A stretch of DNA of 64,000 nucleotides from JAWVFM01 sp963771655 (GCA_963771655.1 CAVYUG010000002.1:174298-238297); one strand, 5' to 3'; shown: positions 1 through 9,451, numbered from the stretch's first letter. Program-made: numbers and translations. Notes: generated by a model from the letters alone, not told the origin.

Positions 1-2163
1 CGCGGGCAGGGAGAAGCCGGAGTCGCGACCCCCGCCCCGAAGGCAGCGCATAAGACTGCCCTGGCCACGGTTCTGATCGTCCTGGCGGTTTCGTGCTTGC
101 CATTCGTTTTCAACGAGCGCGTGGGCGTCCTCGGGGAGGGCATCTACACCAATGACCAGGCGGCGCAGCTCTACTGGACCGACTGGCTGCAGAACGGCTT
201 CGGGCCGGAGCCCGCGGCCGTGAAGTTCGGCTACCCGGTCGGCCCGCAGGCGGCGACCGCGATCGCGGCGGAGCCCACCGGCGCCTCGCTCGAGCACGCA
301 TTCGACGGGCTGCTGATCGCGATCCCGATCCTCGCGGCGCTGGCGGCCCTCTCGGCGCTCTCCGAGCTTCCGCCCGTAAGGCGTGTGATCGCCGCATCGC
401 TGGCCGGCCTGCCCTACCTGGCGGCGGCGTTCCTCGCCCAGAGCGCGTTCAAGGAGACCGCGATGGCGCTGCTCGTGCTCGCCACGGCGATCGCCCTCGG
501 GGAGTGGGCTCGCGAGGGGGTGCCCAAGCGCGCGACCCTCGGGGCGCTCCTCGCCCTCGCCGGCGCATCCGTGTTCGTCTACAGCCTTCCGGGCCTCATC
601 TGGCTCGCGGTCGCGCTCCCGGTCTGGCTGGCGATGGAGCTTCTCGCCGGCCGTCGCCCCGTCGAGCTCGGCGCGGCGCGCGCGGCCGTCGCACGCCACC
701 GTTGGATCTCGATCGGGGCGGTGATCGTGCTCGCCGCAGTGGTCGCGCTCGGCGTCAGTCCCGCGGCGAGCTTCGTCGACCAGGTGGGCAAGGTCCAGGC
801 CTCCGCCGGCCGCCTGAGCTCGCCGATCTCGCCGGGCGAGGCGTTCGGTATCTGGCCGGAGGGCGACTTCCGCCTCGTGCGGGGCGACGTCTCGGGCTCG
901 ATCCCGGCGGCCGCCTTCGCGCTCGTCTGCATAGGCCTCGGCCTCGTGGCCGCGTGGCGCCGCCGCGACACGGCCCTGATGGCTGTCGCGCTCGCGGGGG
1001 GCCTGATCTACGCGGCGGCCCGCCTCGAGGCGAGCATCTACGTCCAGGCGAAGGCATTGGCGGTGATCGCCCCGATCCTCGTCTTCACGGCCCTGAAGGG
1101 CTTGCTCGCATGGCCCATAAAGGGCGAGGACGATTGTGGAGACGAGCATTCCCGGTTTGTACGTCCCGCAAGGGATGTGCAAACCGCGGTGCGAGGCGCC
1201 AGGATCGTCCTCGCCCTGGGAGCGGTGTTCGCCATCGGCGCCGGCGCCTCCACCTTCCTCGCCCTGCGCTCGGCCCCGATGAGCTTCGACCGCCGCGGCG
1301 GCGACCTCGAGGCTCTCGCCTCGAAGATCCAGGGCAAGAGCGTGATCTTCCTCGGCCTCGACCGATTCGCCGCCTACTGGCTGCGCGGCACGCTCGTCCA
1401 GAGTCCGGGTGGCTACGTCCCGCCCGAGGTCAAGGCGCGCAGCCAGAAGCCGTGGCTGCAGGGGCAGGGGATCGATTTCGACACGGTCTCGCCGCACAAG
1501 CTCGACCGCTACCGCTACGCGATCACGACCGATGCGTCGTTCCAGTCGACTCCCCCGCCGAACTTCCACCGCGTCACCACCGCCGGCGACTACGTGCTCT
1601 ACAAGCGCGTGGGGGAGACCCCGATCCAGAAGATCCTCGATGGCGAGGACGGCTCGCCCGGCGTGATCGCCAAGCGCTCGCGGGACTGCGGCACCCAGTT
1701 CGGGACGCTCAACGGGACGGCGACGGTCCTGCCCAAGCCGGTCGTCAGGAGCCCGATCGGCTGGTCGCAGCCGCTGCCGTTCGACGCGCCCGCCACCGCC
1801 ACGCGCACGCTTCGCCTTCCGCCTGGGCGCTGGCACCTCTCGCTCCAGTACGACTCGCAGGTTCCGCTCACCGTTCGGGCCGGCGCAAGCTCCGTCCGTC
1901 TGCCGCCGTCGCTCGACGGCATGTACCTCACCCATCAGGGAGAGGGCGCGTGGTGGGCCGCGGGCTCGATCCGGGTGCGCAGGGCAGGCCCCTTGAAGGT
2001 CGCCGTCATCACCGCCGATCCGAGCTCGGCGCAGGACGCGCTGGGTGTGGAGCGGCGGGTCTGGCTGGGCGGAATCGCCGCGACGCGGGCCGCGGCGCCG
2101 CAGTCGGTCCCGGTCGGAGGCGCCTGCGGTCGCTACGTCGATCATTACCTCCTCGCTGACTAA
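1..2163 (+). CDS. polytopic membrane protein, N-terminus cut by window edge
   Basis: The frame is open from base 1, and the first membrane helix is already under way before the first possible start (TTG at 97), so the gene begins outside the window. About the first 390 residues are mostly hydrophobic helices with short loops. The last 270 or so look extracytoplasmic and soluble. The overall plan resembles large glycosyltransferase-type or mannosyltransferase-like membrane proteins, but I see no diagnostic motif and give no enzyme name. It ends 10 bases before a sulfotransferase gene and probably belongs to the surface-glycan block that follows. Residues around base 1130-1190 are encoded by a hairpin, described as a finding. 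Confidence 0.7.
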   Translation, partial: RGQGEAGVATPAPKAAHKTALATVLIVLAVSCLPFVFNERVGVLGEGIYTNDQAAQLYWTDWLQNGFGPEPAAVKFGYPVGPQAATAIAAEPTGASLEHAFDGLLIAIPILAALAALSALSELPPVRRVIAASLAGLPYLAAAFLAQSAFKETAMALLVLATAIALGEWAREGVPKRATLGALLALAGASVFVYSLPGLIWLAVALPVWLAMELLAGRRPVELGAARAAVARHRWISIGAVIVLAAVVALGVSPAASFVDQVGKVQASAGRLSSPISPGEAFGIWPEGDFRLVRGDVSGSIPAAAFALVCIGLGLVAAWRRRDTALMAVALAGGLIYAAARLEASIYVQAKALAVIAPILVFTALKGLLAWPIKGEDDCGDEHSRFVRPARDVQTAVRGARIVLALGAVFAIGAGASTFLALRSAPMSFDRRGGDLEALASKIQGKSVIFLGLDRFAAYWLRGTLVQSPGGYVPPEVKARSQKPWLQGQGIDFDTVSPHKLDRYRYAITTDASFQSTPPPNFHRVTTAGDYVLYKRVGETPIQKILDGEDGSPGVIAKRSRDCGTQFGTLNGTATVLPKPVVRSPIGWSQPLPFDAPATATRTLRLPPGRWHLSLQYDSQVPLTVRAGASSVRLPPSLDGMYLTHQGEGAWWAAGSIRVRRAGPLKVAVITADPSSAQDALGVERRVWLGGIAATRAAAPQSVPVGGACGRYVDHYLLAD
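1153..1186. repeat. 15-bp hairpin with GCAA loop inside a coding region
   Basis: The left arm (1153-1167) and right arm (1172-1186) pair over 15 positions, two of them G-U if transcribed, around a GCAA tetraloop. It lies inside the membrane-protein gene, in a hydrophilic segment between hydrophobic stretches. Nothing like it is seen elsewhere in that gene. Confidence 0.6.
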
Positions 2164-2173
2164 CCTCGGATCG

Positions 2174-3115
2174 ATGGAAGCCGAAGCCGAGTCAAGGCGT
2201 GAGGTCGCCCCGATCGTCTTCGTGGGCGGCACCGGGCGAAGCGGCACGCACATCATCGGCAAGCTCCTCGGCCGTAGCGCCGACCTCGCCCTCGTGCCCG
2301 TGGAGTGCCGCTTCCACGTCGAGCCGCGAGGCTTTCCGGGGCTGCTTTCGGGTGAGGTCTCCAAACGCCGCTTCATGCGGCGGATGCGGGGCTTTTGGTG
2401 GAAGGGGTTTCAGGGCACACGGCGGCGCGGCATGCACAAGTTCATCGAGCGCGACCGCTACGACGCGGCCCTGGAGGCCTTCTCGGGGCGCTTCGACGAC
2501 GAGCCGGAGGAGGCCTGTCGCCGCCTTCTCTACGACCTCCTGTGGTTCCGCGCCGAGCGCAAGGGCGCGAAGGGGATCGTCGAGCAGTCCACCGACGTCG
2601 TCGCGGCTGCGCCGACGCTCGTGCGGCTCTTTCCCGAGGCCAGGTTCGTCCACGTCGTGCGCGACGGCCGCGACGCCTCGGCCTCCAGGGTCTCGCAGAC
2701 GAACCGGATCATCTACCCCCGCAACCGCAAGCAGGGCATCGTGTGGTGGGAGGAGCGCATGAGGCGCATCGCCGCCGGAATCGAGGCGATCCCGCCGGAG
2801 CGGCTGCTCGAGGTCTCGATCGACGAGCTCGTCGCGTCGAAGTTCGCTGGAGCGCTGCGGCCGATCACCGACTTCGCCGGGATCGCGCCCGGCTTTCGGG
2901 TGCGCCGCTACTACAAATCGCGTATGAGCGCCGAACGCGCCAACCAGGGTCGCTGGCGGCGGGGTATCACCGTCTGCGACGCCAAGGAGATCGACGGGCT
3001 CTACGCAGGGGCTCTCGACCGCCTGGAGACGGAGGGGTCCACCGCGGTCCCCCTCCTGCGCAAGTCGCTGGAGCGGGCTGAGCAGGAGCAGGAGCCGCAG
3101 GTGCAGCCCGCGTGA
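2174..3115 (+). CDS. sulfotransferase family protein
   Basis: Predicted 313 residues. Near the N-terminus is the 5'-phosphosulfate-binding loop (FVGGTGRSGTH), and near residue 170 the 3'-phosphate-binding segment (VVRDGRDASASR). Both are typical of enzymes that move sulfate from PAPS to a hydroxyl or amine. The C-terminal signature ANQGRWRRG is shared with the next gene. I chose ATG 2174 because it directly precedes the conserved domain and lies just after the upstream stop. The frame is open further upstream, but that part overlaps the previous gene. The stop overlaps the GTG of the next gene (GTGA). The substrate is unknown; the context points to a surface glycan or glycolipid. Confidence 0.85.
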   Translation: MEAEAESRREVAPIVFVGGTGRSGTHIIGKLLGRSADLALVPVECRFHVEPRGFPGLLSGEVSKRRFMRRMRGFWWKGFQGTRRRGMHKFIERDRYDAALEAFSGRFDDEPEEACRRLLYDLLWFRAERKGAKGIVEQSTDVVAAAPTLVRLFPEARFVHVVRDGRDASASRVSQTNRIIYPRNRKQGIVWWEERMRRIAAGIEAIPPERLLEVSIDELVASKFAGALRPITDFAGIAPGFRVRRYYKSRMSAERANQGRWRRGITVCDAKEIDGLYAGALDRLETEGSTAVPLLRKSLERAEQEQEPQVQPA

Positions 3116-4014
3116 GCGACCGGCCGCTCATCTTCGTCGGCGGCACAGGCCGCTCCGGCACCCACGTGATCTCCCGGCTGCTCGGCCGGCATCCGACTCT
3201 CGCCGACGTCCCGATCGAGTCGCGCTTCCACTGCCACGGTCCGAAGGGCTTCCCCGACCTGCTCGGCGGCCGGGTGCAGGTCTCCGACTTCGTCTGGAAG
3301 CTGCGCCAGTTCTGGTGGCATCGCGTCCGCAGGGAGGACCTCGAACCGCGTGGCCTCTACAACGTCTGCACGAGGCGGCGCTTCGACGACGCGGTCGCGG
3401 CCTTCGAGGGGGCCTACGAGGCCGATCCGCGTGAGGCCTGCCGCCGGCTCTTCACCGAGCTCCTCTATCCGGTCGCCGACGAGCTCGGGCGGCCCGGCCT
3501 CGTCGAGATGAGCTCGCACAACGTCAGGGAGGCGCCGGTCCTCGAGGACCTCTTCCCTCACGCCCGGTTCATCCACGTCTTCCGCGACGGTCGCGACGTC
3601 GCCTCGTCGATCACGACGAAGACGTGGGGGCCCGACCGGCTCGCCGGGGCGATCGATTGGTGGGCCGAGCGGATGAGGGCGATCGACGCCGGGGTCAGCC
3701 GCGACGACGCGACGCCCGAGCGGTTCCACACCCTGCTCCTCGACGACCTCGTCGAGCGCGATCGCGAGGCGACCTACGAGAGGCTCCTCGCCTTCTGCGA
3801 GATCGACGATGCGACGGCGATGCGCGCGTACTTCGACGAGGAGATGAGCCCGAGCGCGGCGAACCTGGGCCGCTGGCGCCGCGGGCTGGGCTCCGTGGGC
3901 GTGTGGAGGGTCGAGCGCCGGTACCGGCGCACCCTCGACGCGCTCGCGCGCGAGGGCAACCATGCGGCCCCGGCGTTGCTCGCGGCCGTCGATCAGTCGC
4001 CCTCTCCTTCGTGA
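3112..4014 (+). CDS. sulfotransferase family protein (paralogue of the preceding gene)
   Basis: Predicted 300 residues starting with GTG, overlapping the previous stop by four bases. The PAPS loop is IFVGGTGRSGTH at the very N-terminus, and the second motif FRDGRDVASS lies near residue 160. The C-terminal block ANLGRWRRGL matches ANQGRWRRG in the neighbour, so the two look like a tandem duplication that has diverged. Its stop overlaps the GTG of the glycosyltransferase that follows, which suggests translational coupling. Acceptor unknown. Confidence 0.85.
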   Translation: MSDRPLIFVGGTGRSGTHVISRLLGRHPTLADVPIESRFHCHGPKGFPDLLGGRVQVSDFVWKLRQFWWHRVRREDLEPRGLYNVCTRRRFDDAVAAFEGAYEADPREACRRLFTELLYPVADELGRPGLVEMSSHNVREAPVLEDLFPHARFIHVFRDGRDVASSITTKTWGPDRLAGAIDWWAERMRAIDAGVSRDDATPERFHTLLLDDLVERDREATYERLLAFCEIDDATAMRAYFDEEMSPSAANLGRWRRGLGSVGVWRVERRYRRTLDALAREGNHAAPALLAAVDQSPSPS

Positions 4015-5549
4015 GCCGGGTCCTCTTCTTCACGTCGAACGGCACCGGGCTCGGCCACCTGACGCGCTCGATGGCGATCGCCCAGCGGCTCGAGGGCCGC
4101 CTTGAGCCGCTCGTCTTCACGCTCTCGGCCGCAGCGCCCGTGGTGCGCGAGCAGGGCTTTCCGGTCGAGTTCGCGGCCTCCTACCGCACGCCCTGCGCGG
4201 GAACGGAATGGCGCTGGTCGCGGCGCCTTCGCGGCCGCGCCCGGGCGGCGATCGCCGAGGCGGACCCGGCGCTCGTCGTCTTCGACGGTGCTCATCCCTA
4301 CCTCGGCTTCCTCGACGCGCTTCGCGCGGAGCGCGGCGTCCGCTCGGTGTGGTGCCGGCGCGCGATGTGGAAGCCCGGCGCCAACCTCGCGGCGCTCCCG
4401 CGCGCGGCGGCGTTCGACGCCGTCCTCGAGCCGGGCGAGATCGCCGCCACGGCCGATCGCGGCCCCACCGTCGCTCGCCGTGGCGAGGCCCACGCCGTGG
4501 GCCCCATCGTCTATCTCGACCGATCCGATCTCCTGCCTCGCGCAGAGGCGGAGCGTGAGCTCGGCCTCGAGCCGGGGCGCACGAACGTGCTCGTGGCGCT
4601 CGGGCAGGGCCCGGAGGTGGCCGAGGCGACGCGGCGCTGTATCGAGCACCTCGCCGGCCGCGAGGTGCAAGTGGCGGCGCTGCGGTCGGCGGGGCCGGCC
4701 CCGCGCGGCAGCGGGACCGGCCTCGCCGACCCTGTCGTGCACCTGCGGGCCACCTACCCCATGAGCCGCTACTACGCGGCGTTCGATATGGCGGTCTCCG
4801 CTGCCGGCTACAACGCCTTTCACGAGCTGATCGCCCTCGGGGTGCCGGCGCTCTTCGTGCCGATGACGCGCGAGACCGACGACCAGGCCGCCCGCGCGCG
4901 CTACGCCGCGTCGGCGGGCCTCGGCCGCGCGGTCGCTTCACCCGAGGCCGCCGGCCTCGAGCGCGAGCTCGACGCGCTGCTCGAAGCCGAGGTTCGCGAC
5001 GGGATCGCCTCGAGGCTGGCCTCGGAGCCTCCCGCAGATGGCGCCCGCGAGGCGGCCGACTGGCTCGTGGCGCTCGCGGACGAGCGGCCCGCGGCGCGAG
5101 GGGCCGGCGGCACGGGCCGGAACTGGCACCTGCCCGGCGGCTCCCCGAAGGAGGCGCTCGAGTTCCTCGGTCGCGTCCCGCGCGGCGCGGCCGCGCTCGC
5201 GAAGCAGCTCGTGGTCTCGCCCCGACCGCCGCGCACCGTCATGCTCGCCCTCGGGCTCGACGGTCCCGACCTTTCGAACCACGTCAGGGCGGCGCTCGGC
5301 CGCACGCCCGACCCACCGGACCGCGTGCTCGTGATCACCGACTCGCTCGACTTCGCGCCGCTGCGCGAGCTCGGCGTGGGCTACGAGCACGTTCCCGCCG
5401 AGGGTGAGGCGCAGCCGCGCCTCGCGGGTGGCGACTACGATTCATTTCTGCGCAGGCGCATAGCGCTGATCCTCGCCGAGCGGCCCCGGCCCCGGCGAAC
5501 GATCGCGGTCGGCACGGCCGATGAAGCGGCTCTGCAAGCCGCGATCTGA
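4011..5549 (+). CDS. MurG-like glycosyltransferase with extra C-terminal domain
   Basis: Predicted 512 residues from GTG 4011, inside the GTGA overlap with the previous stop. The N-terminus (VLFFTSNGTGLGHLTR) is the glycine-rich acceptor-side loop of GT-B enzymes related to MurG and UDP-glycosyltransferases. Around residue 250-300 the segment AAGYNAFHELIALGVPALF followed by a D-D-Q motif matches the nucleotide-sugar-binding half. A further region of about 110 residues follows, with a VMLALGLDGPDLSNH-like stretch that I cannot assign. Probable role: adding a sugar to the polymer or lipid made by this cluster. The product is not predictable from sequence. Confidence 0.75.
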   Translation: MSRVLFFTSNGTGLGHLTRSMAIAQRLEGRLEPLVFTLSAAAPVVREQGFPVEFAASYRTPCAGTEWRWSRRLRGRARAAIAEADPALVVFDGAHPYLGFLDALRAERGVRSVWCRRAMWKPGANLAALPRAAAFDAVLEPGEIAATADRGPTVARRGEAHAVGPIVYLDRSDLLPRAEAERELGLEPGRTNVLVALGQGPEVAEATRRCIEHLAGREVQVAALRSAGPAPRGSGTGLADPVVHLRATYPMSRYYAAFDMAVSAAGYNAFHELIALGVPALFVPMTRETDDQAARARYAASAGLGRAVASPEAAGLERELDALLEAEVRDGIASRLASEPPADGAREAADWLVALADERPAARGAGGTGRNWHLPGGSPKEALEFLGRVPRGAAALAKQLVVSPRPPRTVMLALGLDGPDLSNHVRAALGRTPDPPDRVLVITDSLDFAPLRELGVGYEHVPAEGEAQPRLAGGDYDSFLRRRIALILAERPRPRRTIAVGTADEAALQAAI

Positions 5550-5585
5550 TCTTCCGCGGGGCGTACCCTTGCGCGATCTAAATGG

Positions 5586-5633
5586 CTAGCTCCGAAAGAG
5601 GCGCAAGGGCGCCGAAAGGGGCCCGCAAGTTAT
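5586..5633 (+). promoter_or_regulatory. structured leader upstream of the third sulfotransferase
   Basis: The intergenic stretch contains a GGGCGCC-GAAA-GGGGCCC hairpin (one mismatch) followed by CCGCAAGTTAT. Almost the same block occurs just before the response-regulator gene near 21474-21500. Both lie directly upstream of a coding region and are preceded by a CCGAAAG motif. A role as leader RNA or transcription punctuation is inferred. Confidence 0.4.
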
Positions 5634-5664
5634 TCACGAATGACCGAAGCGGCCCAGGCGATCC

Positions 5665-6534
5665 ATGAGTCCGAGGCGTCAGTCGAACGGCGCGGGCGTC
5701 GGCGCGCTTCCGAACCTGGTCGTGATCGGGGCGCAGAAATGCGGCACCAGCGGCCTGCACTACTACCTGAGCCTCCATCCGGAGATCTCGATGTCGCGCC
5801 CGAAGGAGCTCAACTTCTTCATCGAGGAGCGCAACTGGCCGCGCGGCCTCGACTGGTACCGGCGCCACTTCGATCCCGCCGCGCGCGTGCGGGGCGAGTC
5901 GTCGCCGAACTACACGGCGTACCCCCAGCACGAGGGCGTGCCGGAGCGCATGCACGACCTCCTTCCGGAAGCGAGGCTCATCTACCTGGTGCGCGACCCG
6001 CTCGAGCGCATCGCGGCGCACTGGGTCCACAACTACGCCAAGCGCCGTGAGCGCGGGACCCTCCGCGAGACCCTCACGCACCCGCAGACCTCCTACATCG
6101 AGCGGAGCCGCTACCACATGCAGATCGAGCGGTTCCTGCGCTTCTACGACCGCGAGCGGGTGCTCGTCATCGAGCAGAACGACCTCCGCGGCGAACGGGA
6201 GGCGACGCTGCGGTCGGTCTTCGAGTTCGCCGGGGTGGACCCCGAGTTCACGCATCCGCGCTTCTCCGACGAGCGCCACCAAACGTCGCGCAAGATGCGC
6301 TCGTCGCGGCTCGCCATACGCCTCGAGCGGGCGAGCCGCAGCCGCGGCGGCAAGTTGCTCCCGTCGAGCCTGTGGCTCGGGCTCGACGCCCTGCTGCCCC
6401 TGCGGCGGCCGATCGATCGTCCTGACGTCCGCGCGGCGCTCGGCGCCGAGGACCTCGAGCTCTTGCGCTCCGACGCGGAGCGATTGCGCGAGCTCACCGG
6501 CCGTGACTTCGAGCACTGGTCGATTTGGCGGTGA
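5665..6534 (+). CDS. sulfotransferase domain protein
   Basis: Predicted 289 residues. It is of a different subfamily from the two upstream: the PAPS loop is VVIGAQKCGTSGLHYYL (near residue 20), followed by the P-K-E-L-N-F-F segment typical of bacterial and heparan-type Sulfotransfer_1 proteins. YLVRDPLERIAAHW supplies the 3'-phosphate-binding Arg/Ser region. The start ATG 5665 is the first in frame; the upstream leader is only about 115 bases. The stop overlaps the GTG of the flippase gene, tying the two together. It probably sulfates the same exported glycan. Confidence 0.88.
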   Translation: MSPRRQSNGAGVGALPNLVVIGAQKCGTSGLHYYLSLHPEISMSRPKELNFFIEERNWPRGLDWYRRHFDPAARVRGESSPNYTAYPQHEGVPERMHDLLPEARLIYLVRDPLERIAAHWVHNYAKRRERGTLRETLTHPQTSYIERSRYHMQIERFLRFYDRERVLVIEQNDLRGEREATLRSVFEFAGVDPEFTHPRFSDERHQTSRKMRSSRLAIRLERASRSRGGKLLPSSLWLGLDALLPLRRPIDRPDVRAALGAEDLELLRSDAERLRELTGRDFEHWSIWR

Positions 6535-8741
6535 GCCCCGGCAACGGCAAGGGGAAGGGCTCGAACCGCAAGGGCGGCAATCGCAAGGGCGGGAACCGCA
6601 AGGGCGGCGGGAAGAAGGGCAAGGGCAAGCGGAAGGGCAAGAAGGTCGTCGTCGACTCGACGGCGGCGGCGCTCGGGGCGAAGCTGGCGCGGAACAGCGG
6701 CCTTCAGGGCATCTCGCTGATCGTCTCGAACGTCCTCCATGCGCTCGCGGTCTTCTACGTGGCGCGGAAGCTCGGGCCGTCCGACCTCGGTTCGTACACG
6801 CTGCTGCTCTTCCTCTCGGGGTCGATCACCCAGGTCTTCCACCTGTTCTCGAAGCCCGGGACCCTTCGCCGCGTCTTCGGCCAGGCCGATGACGACGACG
6901 CCGGCGCCGAGGGTGACTTCGACACCGGCGACGACGCCAGCGTGCAGTCCGAGACACCACAGAAGAGCCTCGGCATCGGAATCATCTGGGTGGCCCTCCT
7001 GGGGCTGATCGGTGCCGGGTTGACGATCATCTTCCGAGCGCCGATCGCCCAGGTCCTGCTCGGCGGCGCCGACTCGAATCAACAGGAGCTCGTGATGTGG
7101 GCGGGCATCCTCGGCGGCGTCGGCGCGATCTTCAAGCTCACGGAGATCATCATCTGGTTCGAGGGGCGCGGCTGGACCTACGTGATCATCGATGCCATGC
7201 GCCCGACCCTGAACCTGGTCTTCATGGCCTATCTGATCTCCAAGGGCCGTGGGGTGGAGGGAGCGATCATGGGCGCCGCGATCGGCACCTCGATCGCAAC
7301 GCTCATGAGCATCGTCGTGCTGGTGCGGAGCTTCGAGCTCGGCTTCGAGGTCCGCGAGGTCGGCCTGATCGTCCAGCGCGGCATCGGGCGGATGCCGATC
7401 GCGATGTCGATGTTCACGATTCAGAACGCCGACGGCTTCCTGCTCTCCCGCTTCGTCGACCACAAGCAGCTCGGCTACTACCAGCTCGCCCAGAAGCTCG
7501 GGTTCATCGTCTCGTTCCTGCCGCAGGGCTTCCGGATCGCGCTGCGACCGCTGAGGAAGACGGCGATGTTCCAGGCGGTGCGCGACCAGTACGGCTCCGC
7601 GGTCGCCAAGGGCCAGCTCCTCATCTACTTCATCCTGATCGCGATCTTCGCGATCCTCGCGATGGTGCTGGGCGGCGAGCTCCTGATCAGCGTCGGCGGC
7701 AGCCAGTACCAGGCGGCTGCGCCGCTGATCCCGCTGACGGCGGCGATGATGACCATGCCGGCGCTCTTCCGGACGGTGAACGGCCAGTCGTTCTTCCCGC
7801 ACAAGCGGGCCTGGTTCATCGGCTGCGTGATCTTCGCCGCGCTGAGCTTCGTCGGCTGGATGTTCCTGCTGGTGCCGCGCTTCGGGATCGTCGGCACACC
7901 GATCGCCTCGCTCCTCGGCTTCGGCATCCCCTCGGCGTTCCTGTTCATCAAGAACCAGCGCGGCAAGGGGCGGATGGAGTTCCGCTACGGCGCGGTCCTC
8001 GGCGCGATCGGGCTGGCGACGGCGGTCTCCGTGTTCTTCGCCTTCGTCCACCCGTCAGACAAGTGGCTGCAGACGATCGAGATCGTGATCCTGCTCGGCC
8101 TCTGGCTCATCGCGCTGCCGCTGACCGGCATCGTGCCCAAGCAGCACCGCCGGGCCCTCCTCGAGATCGCCAAGGGCTTCGTCAGGCGGGGGCCGCAGGG
8201 CTTCAACCGGCACCGCGGCCTGAGGGCGCTCACGGCGAAGAACCGCGAGAAGCTCCGTCGCGCGGTCGTGGACAAGATCCCGGTCGAGGTGCTGACCGCG
8301 GCTGGGAAGGAGGGGCCGAGCGCGGGCGCCATCGCGGGTAACGGGGCGGGCGCGAACGGCGGTGGCTCGGGCGGTCGCGGAGGCGGGCGCACGGCGCTCT
8401 TGACGCGGCGCCGCAGGGCACAGGTCACGAGCCTCACCAACCGCCAGGCCGCGCAGCTCGTCCGGATCCTGCGACGCGTGGGCCGCAAGGGCGGGATGCA
8501 GCTCGACGGCCCAACCGAATACGACGCGCGAATCGCCAAGTTCGTCTTCGGGGATGCCCCGACGGCGGCCCGCAGCGCGACGATGCGGAGCCTGATCGCC
8601 GCGGGCGCCGACTCGAAGGACCTCCACAAGCTCGAGGAGCTCTCGAGCTACCTGGCGAAGGCGCCAAAGCACGCCTGGGACGGCCAGCGCCGCCGGCGCA
8701 AGGTGCCGGTGAGGATCCCCGTGCGGGTCCGCCGCAGCTAG
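6531..8741 (+). CDS. oligosaccharide flippase (MOP/Wzx-like) with Lys/Gly-rich N-terminus
   Basis: Predicted 736 residues from GTG 6531, overlapping the upstream TGA. After a very basic, repetitive head (runs of NRKGG and KGKGK over residues 1-40) come about 12-14 hydrophobic helices arranged as in polysaccharide-export flippases of the MOP superfamily, which move lipid-linked glycans across the membrane. An acidic insert (DDDDAGAEGDFDTGDD) lies between early helices. The last 150 residues are soluble, basic and rich in Arg/Gly, with no domain I recognise. The long head and tail are unusual; most Wzx proteins have about 450 residues. As last gene of the cluster it would export the sulfated product. 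Confidence 0.8.
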   Translation: MSPGNGKGKGSNRKGGNRKGGNRKGGGKKGKGKRKGKKVVVDSTAAALGAKLARNSGLQGISLIVSNVLHALAVFYVARKLGPSDLGSYTLLLFLSGSITQVFHLFSKPGTLRRVFGQADDDDAGAEGDFDTGDDASVQSETPQKSLGIGIIWVALLGLIGAGLTIIFRAPIAQVLLGGADSNQQELVMWAGILGGVGAIFKLTEIIIWFEGRGWTYVIIDAMRPTLNLVFMAYLISKGRGVEGAIMGAAIGTSIATLMSIVVLVRSFELGFEVREVGLIVQRGIGRMPIAMSMFTIQNADGFLLSRFVDHKQLGYYQLAQKLGFIVSFLPQGFRIALRPLRKTAMFQAVRDQYGSAVAKGQLLIYFILIAIFAILAMVLGGELLISVGGSQYQAAAPLIPLTAAMMTMPALFRTVNGQSFFPHKRAWFIGCVIFAALSFVGWMFLLVPRFGIVGTPIASLLGFGIPSAFLFIKNQRGKGRMEFRYGAVLGAIGLATAVSVFFAFVHPSDKWLQTIEIVILLGLWLIALPLTGIVPKQHRRALLEIAKGFVRRGPQGFNRHRGLRALTAKNREKLRRAVVDKIPVEVLTAAGKEGPSAGAIAGNGAGANGGGSGGRGGGRTALLTRRRRAQVTSLTNRQAAQLVRILRRVGRKGGMQLDGPTEYDARIAKFVFGDAPTAARSATMRSLIAAGADSKDLHKLEELSSYLAKAPKHAWDGQRRRRKVPVRIPVRVRRS

Positions 8742-9286
8742 TCGGGGAGCCGCGTGCGGCGGATCACGATGCGGTCGGGCTCGACCGCGACCTCGACCTC
8801 CCTGTGGCCGGCCCAGTGCTCCGCGTAGACGGGGTCGTCGGCGATCGCGGGGTCGAGCCAGAGGCCGTAGCCCTCGTCATCGCCGTGGTCGAAGGTGCCC
8901 TCCATCGCGGCGCCGGGACGCTTCGAGCGGCCGCGACCTCCGCGGCGCCGGCGGCGGCGCTTCGGCTTCTCCTCGCCGTCCTCGCCGTCCTCCCTCTCCT
9001 CGTCGTCGCCGTCGTCGCGCCCCTCCTCGCCCTCTTCCTCCTCTTCCTCGTCCTCCTCGCCGTCGTCCTCCTCGGCCATCGTCGCCTCGATCTCGGCCTC
9101 GATCTCGTCGCGGAGGTCAAGCTCGGCGTCGGACTCGTCGTCGGCGCTCAGCTCGTGGCGGCGCCGGAACTCACGCAATTCAGACGTCGAGACATCCAGC
9201 TGATGCGCGATCCACGCGTCGGTGCGCCCCTGGCGCACCCAGGCGCGGATCTGGTTCAGTTGTGAGCGAAGGGGCTTGCGGGCCAT
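8738..9286 (-). CDS. hypothetical protein with helix-turn-helix-like head and long acidic tract
   Basis: Predicted 182 residues, convergent with the flippase gene (stop codons overlap by four bases). Residues 1-45 (about IRAWVRQGRTDAWIAHQLDV) look like a small helix-turn-helix of the kind used to sense or bind DNA. A strongly acidic Glu/Asp tract follows (about 60-115), then a basic KRRRRRRGGRGR patch, then a conserved-looking C-terminal domain of about 60 residues. I do not recognise the family. The acidic and basic tracts suggest a nucleic-acid or ribosome partner, but that is a guess. Confidence 0.6.
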   Translation of the reverse strand: MARKPLRSQLNQIRAWVRQGRTDAWIAHQLDVSTSELREFRRRHELSADDESDAELDLRDEIEAEIEATMAEEDDGEEDEEEEEEGEEGRDDGDDEEREDGEDGEEKPKRRRRRRGGRGRSKRPGAAMEGTFDHGDDEGYGLWLDPAIADDPVYAEHWAGHREVEVAVEPDRIVIRRTRLPD

Positions 9287-9451
9287 GTGATGCCGGTCGG
9301 GGTCCCCGCCGGGCGGCGGATGCTAACCAACCGCGTGGCCGGTTCGGTTTTGGGGGGGCGCGTCGGATCGTCGTGAGTGAGTAACCTAGAGAGCGGGTAG
9401 GTAATACGCCGCGGGCAGTGGGCCGTGGCAACAATCTCGAATGGAGGCGAG

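Noticed and set aside
6544..6650. Tandem repeat array or CRISPR-like repeats
   Set aside because: The repeats encode a Lys/Gly-rich protein head in frame and have no spacers.
6144..8051. 635-residue frame antisense to the flippase
   Set aside because: Highly charged, repetitive translation expected from the complementary strand; no domain.
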